From the NCBI GenBank assembly GCA_034231615.1, contig CM067306.1:36042019-36106018 (forward strand): a stretch of DNA of 64,000 bases, in the 5' to 3' direction. Numbering within the stretch: position 1 is the stretch's first letter; every line of letters starts with the position of its first letter. The position numbers were made by a program, and so were the translations under genes. This stretch comes from Meghimatium bilineatum (taxonomy: Eukaryota > Mollusca > Gastropoda > Stylommatophora > Philomycidae). The notes below the pieces were generated by a model. It saw nothing but the letters and a program-made list of their open reading frames with translations, made no database searches and had not been told where the DNA came from. This document shows positions 43,982 through 57,273 of this stretch, piece by piece.

Positions 43982-45206
43982 GGTCCTAAAAAGGACCTTA
44001 ATAAATAAGTTTTAAGAAAAGGATAACCTGAATCCTGACGACGTTAATTAACGTTATCGTAGTCAAATCTCGTCGTACCCTTCGCCTGTAGTGTTACTCA
44101 CTGCAATCACCAAATTGTTTAATCAATAACATTTGGGGGAACGCAGGCTTTATCTCTTCAAGGTGCGTGTCCTCATCATTTTCTAGTGATGAGGATTCAG
44201 ATACGTCTTCAATTAAGACGACATGATGTTCTAAAGCGATGAAATTTTGTCGCAGCCTCCTCCTTCTCCTTCTTCTCCTCCTGGTACAGATGATCTGGAT
44301 ACGTCGACGCTCATCGGACGCTAGTCTCAACCACAGTCTTAACGTGATCTGTGGTCGGAACCCGCACCACGGCTACTACTATACGATTGCCGATCGAGTT
44401 TCCATAATCTTTGCTTTTTCCTAAGAGGGTTATATAAGGCTTCGACATCTTATAGCCACTGATGACTAGGCACTCTTTCTTCATAGAGTGAAGCTTGTGG
44501 CATTGTGAACGAATATAAGACAAAGTTCGGTAGAAATACAGCACGTGTGTGCGTCTTTTACGCGGTACATCACGCCTGTATCGGACTTTGTCTCAGATGA
44601 TCTCGTGAAGTACCCGTCCATTCTAATTTATGGTCGTTTATTTATAAATTCACGGTATCTGCATTTAGATGTCTTCTTTATTTTAGCACCTTTCGTCGAT
44701 TTCAAACAGTTCCCCATTTTGATATTCTTCATTGGGGCCAATCAAATACACGAACCCAAATAATAATGATACATTTATCGGATGTCACAGAGGACAGGAA
44801 TTATTTGTGACAGACGACGTGACTTTATTTTATGTTTTTTGAGATAGATACGTAATGCATTCATTCACTGAGATAGTTTTTCGTTCACTGAGATAGTTTT
44901 TCTTTCACTGAGATAGTTTTTCATTCACTGAGACAATTTGTCATTCAGTGAGATATGTTTTCCATTCAGTGAGATATGTTTTACATTCAGTGAGATGTTT
45001 TACATTCAGTGAGATCAATGCCGTCTTAACGCATAGGCCCATGTCCATTCTTGTTTTCGTCTCTCCATGTCCGAAGTCAGTGTCCATTCTTGTTTTCGTC
45101 TCTCCATGTCCGAAGCCAGTGTCTTTCACAGCCGTACTGTTACTACATTATAATTATTTATGCAAAACATGCTTAACAAAATTAAGAGGAAAGTAGTAAA
45201 ATTGAT
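43982..45206. repeat. Satellite unit 34 (1225 bp, same as unit 33)
   Basis: I found no difference from unit 33 on reading. This is a very recent tandem duplication. Confidence 0.97.
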
Positions 45207-46430
45207 GGTCCTAAAAAGGACCTTAATAAATAAGTTTTAAGAAAAGGATAACCTGAATCCTGACGACGTTAATTAACGTTATCGTAGTCAAATCTCGTCG
45301 TACCCTTCGCCTGTAGTGTTACTCACTGCATTCCCCAAATTGTTTAATCAATAACATTTGGGGCAACGCAGGCTTTATCTCTTCAAGGTGCGTGTCCTCA
45401 TCATTTTCTAGTGATGAGGATTCAAATACGTCTTCAATTAAGACGACATGATTTTCTTCTTGCGATGAAATTTTGTCGCAGCCTCCTCCTTCTCCTTCTT
45501 CTCCTCCTGGTACAGATGATCTGGATACGTCGACGCTCATCGGACGCTAGTCTCAACCACAGTCTTAACGTGATCTGTGGTCGGAACCCGCACCACGGCT
45601 ACTACTATACGATTGCCGATCGAATTTCCATAATCTTTGCTTTTTCCTAAGAGGGTTATATAAGGCTTCGACATCTTATAGCCACTGATGACTAGGCACT
45701 CTTTCTTCATAGAGTGAAGCTTGTGGCATTGTGAACGAATATAAGACAAAGTTCGGTAGAAATACAGCACGTGTGCGTCTTTTACGCGGTACATCACGCC
45801 TGTATCGGACTTTGTCTCAGATGATCTCGTGAAGTACCCGTCCATTCTAATTTATGGTCGTTTATTTATAAATTCACGGTATCTGCATTTAGATGTCTTC
45901 TTTATTTTAGCACCTTTCGTCGATTTCAAACAGTTCCCCATTTTGATATTCTTCATTGGGGCCAATCAAATACACGAACCCAAATAATAATGATACATTT
46001 ATCGGATGTCACAGAGGACAGGAATTATTTGTGACAGACGACGTGACTTTATTTTATGTTTTTTGAGATAGATACGTAATGCATTCATTCACTGAGATAG
46101 TTTTTCGTTCACTGAGATAGTTTTTCTTTCACTGAGATAGTTTTTCATTCACTGAGACAATTTGTCATTCAGTGAGATATGTTTTCCATTCAGTGAGATA
46201 TGTTTTACATTCAGTGAGATGTTTTACATTCAGTGAGATCAATGCCGTCTTAACGCATAGGCCCATGTCCATTCTTGTTTTCGTCTCTCCATGTCCGAAG
46301 TCAGTGTCCATTCTTGTTTTCGTCTCTCCATGTCCGAAGCCAGTGTCTTTCACAGCCGTACTGTTACTACATTATAATTATTTATGCAAAACATGCTTAA
46401 CAAAATTAAGAGGAAAGTAGTAAAATTGAT
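45207..46430. repeat. Satellite unit 35 (1224 bp, type B)
   Basis: 'ttggggcaacg', 'attcaaatacg' and 'catgattttc' define this subtype. Acidic ORF 45319-45540 with Phe for Ser and Asn for His. A 2-bp loss ('gcacgtgtgcgtc') joins two frames into a 102-codon minus ORF, 45537-45845. Confidence 0.97.
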
Positions 46431-47637
46431 GGTCCTAAAAAGGACCTTAATAAATAAGTTTTAAGAAAAGGATAACCTGAATCCTGACGACGTTAATTAA
46501 CGTTATCGTAGTCAAATCTCGTCGTACCCTTCGCCTGTAGTGTTACTCACTGCATTCCCCAAATTGTTTAATCAATAACATTTGGGGCAACGCAGGCTTT
46601 ATCTCTTCAAGGTGCGTGTCCTCATCATTTTCTAGTGATGAGGATTCAAATACGTCTTCAATTAAGACGACATGATTTTCTTCTTGCGATGAAATTTTGT
46701 CGCAGCCTCCTCCTTCTCCTTCTTCTCCTCCTGGTACAGATGATCTGGATACGTCGACGCTCATCGGACGCTAGTCTCAACCACAGTCTTAACGTGATCT
46801 GTGGTCGGAACCCGCACCACGGCTACTACTATACGATTGCCGATCGAATTTCCATAATCTTTGCTTTTTCCTAAGAGGGTTATATAAGGCTTCGACATCT
46901 TATAGCCACTGATGACTAGGCACTCTTTCTTCATAGAGTGAAGCTTGTGGCATTGTGAACGAATATAAGACAAAGTTCGGTAGAAATACAGCACGTGTGT
47001 GCGTCTTTTACGCTGTACATCACGCCTGTATCGGACTTTGTCTCAGATGATCTCGTGAAGTACCCGTCCATTCTAATTTATGGTCGTTTATTTATAAATT
47101 CACGGTATCTGCATTTAGATGTCTTCTTTATTTTAGCACCTTTCGTCGATTTCAAACAGTTCCCCATTTTGATATTCTTCATTGGGGCCAATCAAATACA
47201 CGAACCCAAATAATAATGATACATTTATCGGATGTCACAGAGGACAGGAATTATTTGTGACAGACGACGTGACTTTATTTTATGTTTTTTGAGATAGATA
47301 CGTAATGCATTCATTCACTGAGATAGTTTTTCGTTCACTGAGATAGTTTTTCTTTCACTGAGATAGTTTTTCATTCACTGAGACAATTTTTCATTCCGTG
47401 AGATATGTTTTACATTCAGTGAGATATGTTTTACATTCAGTGAGATCAATGCCGTCTTAACGCATTGGCCCATGTCCATTCTTGTTTTCGTCTCTCCATG
47501 TCCGAAGTCAGTGTCCATTCTTGTTTTCGTCTCTCCATGTCCGAAGCCAGTGTCTTTCACAGCCGTACTGTTACTACATTATAATTATTTATGCAAAACA
47601 TGCTTAACAAAATTAAGAGGAAAGTAGTAAAATTGAT
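46431..47637. repeat. Satellite unit 36 (1207 bp, type B)
   Basis: Left part as unit 35, but with 'gtgtgtgcg', 'tacgctgtac' and a minisatellite of the CCGTGAG two-copy form. 'acgcattggcc' is diagnostic. Acidic ORF 46543-46764. Same subtype as units 48853 and 56067. Confidence 0.97.
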
Positions 47638-48852
47638 GGTCCTAAAAAGGACCTTAATAAATGAGTTTTAAGAAAAGGATAACCTGAATCCTGACGACGT
47701 TAATTAACGTTATCGTAGTCAAATCTCGTCGTACCCTTCGCCTGTAGTGTTACTCACTGCATTCCCCAAATTGTTTAATCAATAACATTTGGGGGAACGC
47801 AGGCTTTATCTCTTCAAGGTGCGTGTCCTCATCATTTTCTAGTGATGAGGATTCAGATACGACTTCAATTAAGACGACATGATGTTCTTCTTGCGATGAA
47901 ATTTTGTCGCATCCTCCTTCTCCTCCTCCTGGTACAGATGATCTGGATACGTCGACGCTCATCGGACGCTAGTCTCAACCACAGTCTTAACGTGATCTGT
48001 GGTCGGAACCCGCACCACGGCTACTACTATACGATTGCCGATCGAATTTCCATAATCTTTGCTTTTTCCTAAGAGGGTTATATAAGGCTTCGACATCTTA
48101 TAGCCACTGATGACTAGGCACTCTTTCTTCATAGAGTGAAGCTTGTGGCATTGTGAACGAATATAAGACAAAGTTCGGTAGAAATACAGCACGTGTGCGT
48201 CTTTTACGCGGTACATCACGCCTGTATCGGACTTTGTCTCAGATGATCTCGTGAAGTACCCGTCCATTCTAATTTATGGTCGTTTATTTATAAATTCACG
48301 GTATCTGCATTTAGATGTCTTCTTTATTTTAGCACCTTTCGTCGATTTCAAACAGTTCCCCATTTTGATATTCTTCATTGGGGCCAATCAAATACACGAA
48401 CCCAAATAATAATGATACATTTATCGGATGTCACAGAGGACAGGAATTATTTGTGACAGACGACGTGACTTTATTTTATGTTTTTTGAGATAGATACGTA
48501 ATGCATTCATTCACTGAGATAGTTTTTCGTTCACTGAGATAGTTTTTCTTTCACTGAGATAGTTTTTCATTCACTGAGACAATTTGTCATTCAGTGAGAT
48601 ATGTTTTCCATTCAGTGAGATATGTTTTACATTCAGTGAGATGTTTTACATTCAGTGAGATCAATGCCGTCTTAACGCATAGGCCCATGTCCATTCTTGT
48701 TTTCGTCTCTCCATGTCCGAAGTCAGTGTCCATTCTTGTTTTCGTCTCTCCATGTCCGAAGCCAGTGTCTTTCACAGCCGTACTGTTACTACATTATAAT
48801 TATTTATGCAAAACATGCTTAACAAAATTAAGAGGAAAGTAGTAAAATTGAT
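47638..48852. repeat. Satellite unit 37 (1215 bp, hybrid)
   Basis: Begins like units 50060 and 57274 ('aaatgagtttt', 'atacgacttcaa', short CT tract). Ends like unit 35 (2-bp loss at 'gcacgtgtgcgtc', 'caatttgtcattc'). Acidic ORF 47750-47962 with Val for Asp in the SIM-like motif. Confidence 0.97.
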
Positions 48853-50059
48853 GGTCCTAAAAAGGACCTTAATAAATAAGTTTTAAGAAAAGGATAACCT
48901 GAATCCTGACGACGTTAATTAACGTTATCGTAGTCAAATCTCGTCGTACCCTTCGCCTGTAGTGTTACTCACTGCATTCCCCAAATTGTTTAATCAATAA
49001 CATTTGGGGCAACGCAGGCTTTATCTCTTCAAGGTGCGTGTCCTCATCATTTTCTAGTGATGAGGATTCAAATACGTCTTCAATTAAGACGACATGATTT
49101 TCTTCTTGCGATGAAATTTTGTCGCAGCCTCCTCCTTCTCCTTCTTCTCCTCCTGGTACAGATGATCTGGATACGTCGACGCTCATCGGACGCTAGTCTC
49201 AACCACAGTCTTAACGTGATCTGTGGTCGGAACCCGCACCACGGCTACTACTATACGATTGCCGATCGAATTTCCATAATCTTTGCTTTTTCCTAAGAGG
49301 GTTATATAAGGCTTCGACATCTTATAGCCACTGATGACTAGGCACTCTTTCTTCATAGAGTGAAGCTTGTGGCATTGTGAACGAATATAAGACAAAGTTC
49401 GGTAGAAATACAGCACGTGTGTGCGTCTTTTACGCTGTACATCACGCCTGTATCGGACTTTGTCTCAGATGATCTCGTGAAGTACCCGTCCATTCTAATT
49501 TATGGTCGTTTATTTATAAATTCACGGTATCTGCATTTAGATGTCTTCTTTATTTTAGCACCTTTCGTCGATTTCAAACAGTTCCCCATTTTGATATTCT
49601 TCATTGGGGCCAATCAAATACACGAACCCAAATAATAATGATACATTTATCGGATGTCACAGAGGACAGGAATTATTTGTGACAGACGACGTGACTTTAT
49701 TTTATGTTTTTTGAGATAGATACGTAATGCATTCATTCACTGAGATAGTTTTTCGTTCACTGAGATAGTTTTTCTTTCACTGAGATAGTTTTTCATTCAC
49801 TGAGACAATTTTTCATTCCGTGAGATATGTTTTACATTCAGTGAGATATGTTTTACATTCAGTGAGATCAATGCCGTCTTAACGCATTGGCCCATGTCCA
49901 TTCTTGTTTTCGTCTCTCCATGTCCGAAGTCAGTGTCCATTCTTGTTTTCGTCTCTCCATGTCCGAAGCCAGTGTCTTTCACAGCCGTACTGTTACTACA
50001 TTATAATTATTTATGCAAAACATGCTTAACAAAATTAAGAGGAAAGTAGTAAAATTGAT
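48853..50059. repeat. Satellite unit 38 (1207 bp, hexamer position 1)
   Basis: Same subtype as unit 36 ('ggggcaacg', 'tacgctgtac', 'acgcattggcc'). Acidic ORF 48965-49186. Confidence 0.97.
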
Positions 50060-51237
50060 GGTCCTAAAAAGGACCTTAATAAATGAGTTTTAAGAAAAGG
50101 ATAACCTGAATCCTGACGACGTTAATTAACGTTATCGTAGTCAAATCTCGTCGTACCCTTCGCCTGTAGTGTTACTCACTGCATTCCCCAAATTGTTTAA
50201 TCAATAACATTTGGGGGAACGCAGGCTTTATCTCTTCAAGGTGCGTGTCCTCATCATTTTCTAGTGATGAGGATTCAGATACGACTTCAATTAAGACGAC
50301 ATGATGTTCTTCTTGCGATGAAATTTTGTCGCATCCTCCTTCTCCTCCTCCTGGTACAGATGATCTGGATACGTCGACGCTCATCGGACGCTAGTCTCAA
50401 CCACAGTCTTAACGTGATCTGTGGTCGGAACCCGCACCACGGCTACTACTATACGATTGCCGATCGAGTTTCCATAATCTTTGCTTTTTCCTAAGAGGGT
50501 TATATAAATTTTCGACATCTTATAGCCACTTATGACTAGGCACTCTTTCTTCATAGAGTGAAGCTTGTGGCATTGTGAACGAATATAAGACAAAGTTCGG
50601 TAGAGATACAGCACGTGTGTGTGTCTTTTACGCGGTACATCACGCCTGTATCGGACTTTGTCTCAGATGATCTCGTGAAGTACCCGTCCATTCTAATATA
50701 TGGTCGTTTATTTATAAATTCACGGTATCTGCATTTAGATGTCTTCTTTATTTTAGCACCTTTCGTCGATTTCAAACAGTTCCCCATTTTGATATTCTTC
50801 ATTGGGGCCAATCAAATACACGAACCCAAATAATAATGATACATTTATCGGATGTCACAGAGGACAGGAATTATTTGTGACAGACGACGTGACTTTATTT
50901 TATGTTTTTTGAGATAGATACGTAATGCATTCATTCACTGAGATAGTTTTTCATTCACTGAGACAATTTTTCATTCAGTGAGATATGTTTTCCATTCAGT
51001 GAGATATGTTTTACATTCAGTGAGATATGTTTTACATTCAGTGAGATCAATGCCGTCTTAACGCATAGGCCCATGTCCATTCTTTTTTCGTCTCTCCATG
51101 TCCGAAGTCAGTGTCCATTCTTGTTTTCGTCTCTCCATGTCCGAAGCCAGTGTCTTTCACAGCCGTACTGTTACTACATTATAATTATTTATGCAAAACA
51201 TGCTTAACAAAATTAAGAGGAAAGTAGTAAAATTGAT
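50060..51237. repeat. Satellite unit 39 (1178 bp, hexamer position 2)
   Basis: Altered TATA flank 'tatataaattttcgac', 'cacttatgac', 'gtagagatacag' and 'gtgtgtgtgtc'. Short minisatellite with two 20-bp copies missing, and 'attcttttttcg' (one base lost) in the first 39-bp copy. Acidic ORF 50172-50384. Confidence 0.97.
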
Positions 51238-52424
51238 GGTCCTAAAAAGGACCTTAATAAATAAGTTTTAAGAAAAGGATAACCTGAATCCTGACGACGT
51301 TAATTAACGTTATCGTAGTCAAATCTCGTCGTACCCTTCGCCTGTAGTGTTACTCACTGCATTCCCCAAATTGTTTAATCAATAACATTTGGGGGAACGC
51401 AGGCTTTATCTCTTCAAGGTGCGTGTCCTCATCATTTTCTAGTGATGAGGATTCAGATACGTCTTCAATTAAGACGACATGATGTTCTTCTTGCGATGAA
51501 ATTTTGTCGCAGCCTCCTCCTTCTCCTTCTCCTCCTCCTGGTACAGATGATCTGGATACGTCGACGCTCACCGGACGCTAGTCTCAACCACAGTCTTAAC
51601 GTGATCTGTGGTCGGAACCCTCACCACGGCTACTACTATACGATTGCCGATCGAGTTTCCATAATCTTTGCTTTTTCCTAAGAGGGTTATATAAGGCTTC
51701 GACATCTTATAGCCACTGATGACTAGGCACTCTTTCTTCATAGAGTGAAGCTTGTGGCATTGTGAACGAATATAAGACATATTTCGGTAGAAATACAGCA
51801 CGTGTGTGCGTCTTTTACGCGGAACATCACTCCTGTATCTGACTTTGTCTCAGATGATCTCGTGAAGTACCCGTCCATTCTAATATATGGTCGTTTATTT
51901 ATAAATTCACGGTATCTGCATTTAGATGTCTTCTTTATTTTAGCACCTTTTGTCGATTTCAGACAGTTCCCCATTTTGATATTCTTCATTGGGGCCAATC
52001 AAATACACGAACCCAAATAATAATGATACATTTTTCGGATGTCATAGAGGACAGGAATTATTTGTGACAGACGACGTGACTTTATTTTATGTTTTTTGAG
52101 ATAGATACGTAATGCATTCATTCACTGAGATAGTTTTTCATTCACTGAGACAATTTTTCATTCAGTGAGATATGTTTTCCATTCAGTGAGATATGTTTTA
52201 CATTCAGTGAGATATGTTTTACATTCAGTGAGATCAATGCCGTCTTAACGCATAGGCCCATGTCCATTCTTTTTTCGTCTCTCCATGTCCGAAGTCAGTG
52301 TCCATTCTTGTTTTCGTCTCTCCATGTCCGAAGCCAGTGTCTTTCACAGCCGTACTGTTACTACATTATAATTATTTATGCAAAACATGCTTAACAAAAT
52401 TAAGAGGAAAGTAGTAAAATTGAT
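51238..52424. repeat. Satellite unit 40 (1187 bp, hexamer position 3)
   Basis: 'gctcaccgg' changes the acidic ORF ATG to GTG (51350-51571 otherwise open). B-proximal/A-distal mosaic with 'gacatatttcgg'. 'gatgtcatagagg' breaks the TGTCACA inverted repeat. Confidence 0.97.
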
Positions 52425-53611
52425 GGTCCTAAAAAGGACCTTAATAAATAAGTTTTAAGAAAAGGATAACCTGAATCCTGACGACGTTAATTAACGTTAT
52501 CGTAGTCAAATCTCGTCGTACCCTTCGCCTGTAGTGTTACTCACTGCATTCCCCAAATTGTTTAATCAATAACATTTGGGGGAACGCAGGCTTTATCTCT
52601 TCAAGGTGCGTGTCCTCATCATTTTCTAGTGATGAGGATTCAGATACGTCTTCAATTAAGACGACATGATGTTCTTCTTGCGATGAAATTTTGTCGCAGC
52701 CTCCTCCTTCTCCTTCTCCTCCTCCTGGTACAGATGATCTGGATACGTCGACGCTCACCGGACGCTAGTCTCAACCACAGTCTTAACGTGATCTGTGGTC
52801 GGAACCCTCACCACGGCTACTACTATACGATTGCCGATCGAGTTTCCATAATCTTTGCTTTTTCCTAAGAGGGTTATATAAGGCTTCGACATCTTATAGC
52901 CACTGATGACTAGGCACTCTTTCTTCATAGAGTGAAGCTTGTGGCATTGTGAACGAATATAAGACATATTTCGGTAGAAATACAGCACGTGTGTGCGTCT
53001 TTTACGCGGAACATCACTCCTGTATCTGACTTTGTCTCAGATGATCTCGTGAAGTACCCGTCCATTCTAATATATGGTCGTTTATTTATAAATTCACGGT
53101 ATCTGCATTTAGATGTCTTCTTTATTTTAGCACCTTTTGTCGATTTCAGACAGTTCCCCATTTTGATATTCTTCATTGGGGCCAATCAAATACACGAACC
53201 CAAATAATAATGATACATTTTTCGGATGTCATAGAGGACAGGAATTATTTGTGACAGACGACGTGACTTTATTTTATGTTTTTTGAGATAGATACGTAAT
53301 GCATTCATTCACTGAGATAGTTTTTCATTCACTGAGACAATTTTTCATTCAGTGAGATATGTTTTCCATTCAGTGAGATATGTTTTACATTCAGTGAGAT
53401 ATGTTTTACATTCAGTGAGATCAATGCCGTCTTAACGCATAGGCCCATGTCCATTCTTTTTTCGTCTCTCCATGTCCGAAGTCAGTGTCCATTCTTGTTT
53501 TCGTCTCTCCATGTCCGAAGCCAGTGTCTTTCACAGCCGTACTGTTACTACATTATAATTATTTATGCAAAACATGCTTAACAAAATTAAGAGGAAAGTA
53601 GTAAAATTGAT
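52425..53611. repeat. Satellite unit 41 (1187 bp, hexamer position 4)
   Basis: I noticed no difference from unit 40. Acidic frame 52537-52758 without ATG. Confidence 0.97.
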
Positions 53612-54839
53612 GGTCCTAAAAAGGACCTTAATAAATAAGTTTTAAGAAAAGGATAACCTGAATCCTGACGACGTTAATTAACGTTATCGTAGTCAAATCT
53701 CGTCGTACCCTTCGCCTGTAGTGTTACTCACTGCATTCCCCAAATTGTTTAATCAATAACATTTGGGGGAACGCAGGCTTTATCTCTTCAAGGTGCGTGT
53801 CCTCATCATTTTCTAGTGATGAGGATTCAGATACGTCTTCAATTAAGACGACATGATGTTCTTCTTGCGATGAAATTTTGTCGCAGCCTCCTCCTTCTCC
53901 TTCTCCTCCTCCTGGTACAGATGATCTGGATACGTCGACGCTCACCGGACGCTAGTCTCAACCACAGTCTTAACGTGATCTGTGGTCGGAACCCTCACCA
54001 CGGCTACTACTATACGATTGCCGATCGAGTTTCCATAATCTTTGCTTTTTCCTAAGAGGGTTATATAAGGCTTCGACATCTTATAGCCACTGATGACTAG
54101 GCACTCTTTCTTCATAGAGTGAAGCTTGTGGCATTGTGAACGAATATAAGACATATTTCGGTAGAAATACAGCACGTGTGTGCGTCTTTTACGCGGAACA
54201 TCACTCCTGTATCTGACTTTGTCTCAGATGATCTCGTGAAGTACCCGTCCATTCTAATATATGGTCGTTTATTTATAAATTCATGGTATCTGCATTTAGA
54301 TGTCTTCTTTATTTTAGCACCTTTTGTCGATTTCAGACAGTTCCCCATTTTGATATTCTTCATTGGGGCCAATCAAATACACGAACCCAAATAATAATGA
54401 TACATTTTTCGGATGTCATAGAGGACAGGAATTATTTGTGACAGACGACGTGACTTTATTTTATGTTTTTTGAGATAGATACGTAATGCATTCATTCACT
54501 GAGATAGTTTTTCGTTCACTGAGATAGTTTTTCTTTCACTGAGATAGTTTTTCATTCACTGAGACAATTTTTCATTCAGTGAGATATGTTTTCCATTCAG
54601 TGAGATATGTTTTACATTCAGTGAGATATGTTTTACATTCAGTGAGATCAATGCCGTCTTAACGCATAGGCCCATGTCCATTCTTGTTTTCGTCTCTCCA
54701 TGTCCGAAGTCAGTGTCCATTCTTGTTTTCGTCTCTCCATGTCCGAAGCCAGTGTCTTTCACAGCCGTACTGTTACTACATTATAATTATTTATGCAAAA
54801 CATGCTTAACAAAATTAAGAGGAAAGTAGTAAAATTGAT
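53612..54839. repeat. Satellite unit 42 (1228 bp, hexamer position 5)
   Basis: Left part as units 40-41 (ATG lost; frame 53724-53945). The minisatellite is full-length and the first 39-bp copy intact. 'attcatggtatc' is diagnostic. Confidence 0.97.
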
Positions 54840-56066
54840 GGTCCTAAAAAGGACCTTAATAAATAAGTTTTAAGAAAAGGATAACCTGAATCCTGACGAC
54901 GTTAATTAACGTTATCGTAGTCAAATCTCGTCGTACCCTTCGCCTGTAGTGTTACTCACTGCAATCACCAAATTGTTTAATCAATAACATTTGGGGGAAC
55001 GCAGGCTTTATCTCTTCAAGGTGCGTGTCCTCATCATTTTCTAGTGATGAGGATTCAGATACGTCTTCAATTAAGACGACATGATGTTCTAAAGCGATGA
55101 AATTTTGTCGCAGCCTCCTCCTTCTCCTTCTTCTCCTCCTGGTACAGATGATCTGGATACGTCGACGCTCATCGGACGCTAGTCTCAACCACAGTCTTAA
55201 CGTGATCTGTGGTCGGAACCCGCACCACGGCTACTACTATACGATTGCCGATCGAGTTTCCATAATCTTTGCTTTTTCCTAAGAGGGTTATATAAGGCTT
55301 CAACATCTTATAGCCACTGATGACTAGGCACTCTTTCTTCATAGAGTGAAGCTTGTGGCATTGTGAACGAATATAAGACAAAGTTCGGTAGAAATACAGC
55401 ACGTGTGTGCGTCTTTTACGCGGTACATCACGCCTGTATCGGACTTTGTCTCAGATGATCTCGTGAAGTACCCGTCCATTCTAATTTATGGTCGTTTATT
55501 TATAAATTCACGGTATCTGCATTTAGATGTCTTCTTTATTTTAGCACCTTTCGTCGATTTCAAACAGTTCCCCATTTTGATATTCTTCATTGGGGCCAAT
55601 CAAATACACGAACCCAAATAATAATGATACATTTATCGGATGTCACAGAGGACAGGAATTATTTGTGACAGTAGACGTGACTTTATTTTATGTTTTTTGA
55701 GATAGATACGTAATGCATTCATTCACTGAGATAGTTTTTCGTTCACTGAGATAGTTTTTCTTTCACTGAGATAGTTTTTCATTCACTGAGACAATTTTTC
55801 ATTCAGTGAGATATGTTTTCCATTCAGTGAGATATGTTTTACATTCAGTGAGATATGTTTTACATTCAGTGAGATCAATGCCGTCTTAACGCATAGGCCC
55901 ATGTCCATTCTTGTTTTCGTCTCTCCATGTCCGAAGTCAGTGTCCATTCTTGTTTTCGTCTCTCCATGTCCGAAGCCAGTGTCTTTCACAGCCGTACTGT
56001 TACTACATTATAATTATTTATGCAAAACATGCTTAACAAAATTAAGAGGAAAGTAGTAAAATTGAT
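54840..56066. repeat. Satellite unit 43 (1227 bp, hexamer position 6)
   Basis: Shares the 'gttctaaagcg' frameshift and 'gcaatcacc' with units 33-34. Private 'gcttcaacatc' and 'gacagtagacgtg'. Confidence 0.97.
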
Positions 56067-57273
56067 GGTCCTAAAAAGGACCTTAATAAATAAGTTTTAA
56101 GAAAAGGATAACCTGAATCCTGACGACGTTAATTAACGTTATCGTAGTCAAATCTCGTCGTACCCTTCGCCTGTAGTGTTACTCACTGCATTCCCCAAAT
56201 TGTTTAATCAATAACATTTGGGGCAACGCAGGCTTTATCTCTTCAAGGTGCGTGTCCTCATCATTTTCTAGTGATGAGGATTCAAATACGTCTTCAATTA
56301 AGACGACATGATTTTCTTCTTGCGATGAAATTTTGTCGCAGCCTCCTCCTTCTCCTTCTTCTCCTCCTGGTACAGATGATCTGGATACGTCGACGCTCAT
56401 CGGACGCTAGTCTCAACCACAGTCTTAACGTGATCTGTGGTCGGAACCCGCACCACGGCTACTACTATACGATTGCCGATCGAATTTCCATAATCTTTGC
56501 TTTTTCCTAAGAGGGTTATATAAGGCTTCGACATCTTATAGCCACTGATGACTAGGCACTCTTTCTTCATAGAGTGAAGCTTGTGGCATTGTGAACGAAT
56601 ATAAGACAAAGTTCGGTAGAAATACAGCACGTGTGTGCGTCTTTTACGCTGTACATCACGCCTGTATCGGACTTTGTCTCAGATGATCTCGTGAAGTACC
56701 CGTCCATTCTAATTTATGGTCGTTTATTTATAAATTCACGGTATCTGCATTTAGATGTCTTCTTTATTTTAGCACCTTTCGTCGATTTCAAACAGTTCCC
56801 CATTTTGATATTCTTCATTGGGGCCAATCAAATACACGAACCCAAATAATAATGATACATTTATCGGATGTCACAGAGGACAGGAATTATTTGTGACAGA
56901 CGACGTGACTTTATTTTATGTTTTTTGAGATAGATACGTAATGCATTCATTCACTGAGATAGTTTTTCGTTCACTGAGATAGTTTTTCTTTCACTGAGAT
57001 AGTTTTTCATTCACTGAGACAATTTTTCATTCCGTGAGATATGTTTTACATTCAGTGAGATATGTTTTACATTCAGTGAGATCAATGCCGTCTTAACGCA
57101 TTGGCCCATGTCCATTCTTGTTTTCGTCTCTCCATGTCCGAAGTCAGTGTCCATTCTTGTTTTCGTCTCTCCATGTCCGAAGCCAGTGTCTTTCACAGCC
57201 GTACTGTTACTACATTATAATTATTTATGCAAAACATGCTTAACAAAATTAAGAGGAAAGTAGTAAAATTGAT
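56067..57273. repeat. Satellite unit 44 (1207 bp, hexamer position 1)
   Basis: Acidic ORF 56179-56400 with the Asn/Phe changes of this subtype; 'tacgctgtac'. Confidence 0.97.

Larger units (their letters stand above)
48853..56066. repeat. Hexamer HOR copy 1 (7214 bp)
   Basis: Six units of 1207, 1178, 1187, 1187, 1228 and 1227 bp. The same lengths and all private variants I checked recur exactly 7214 bp later: 'tatataaattttcg', 'gctcaccgg', 'gcttcaacatc', 'gacagtagacg'. Confidence 0.95.
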
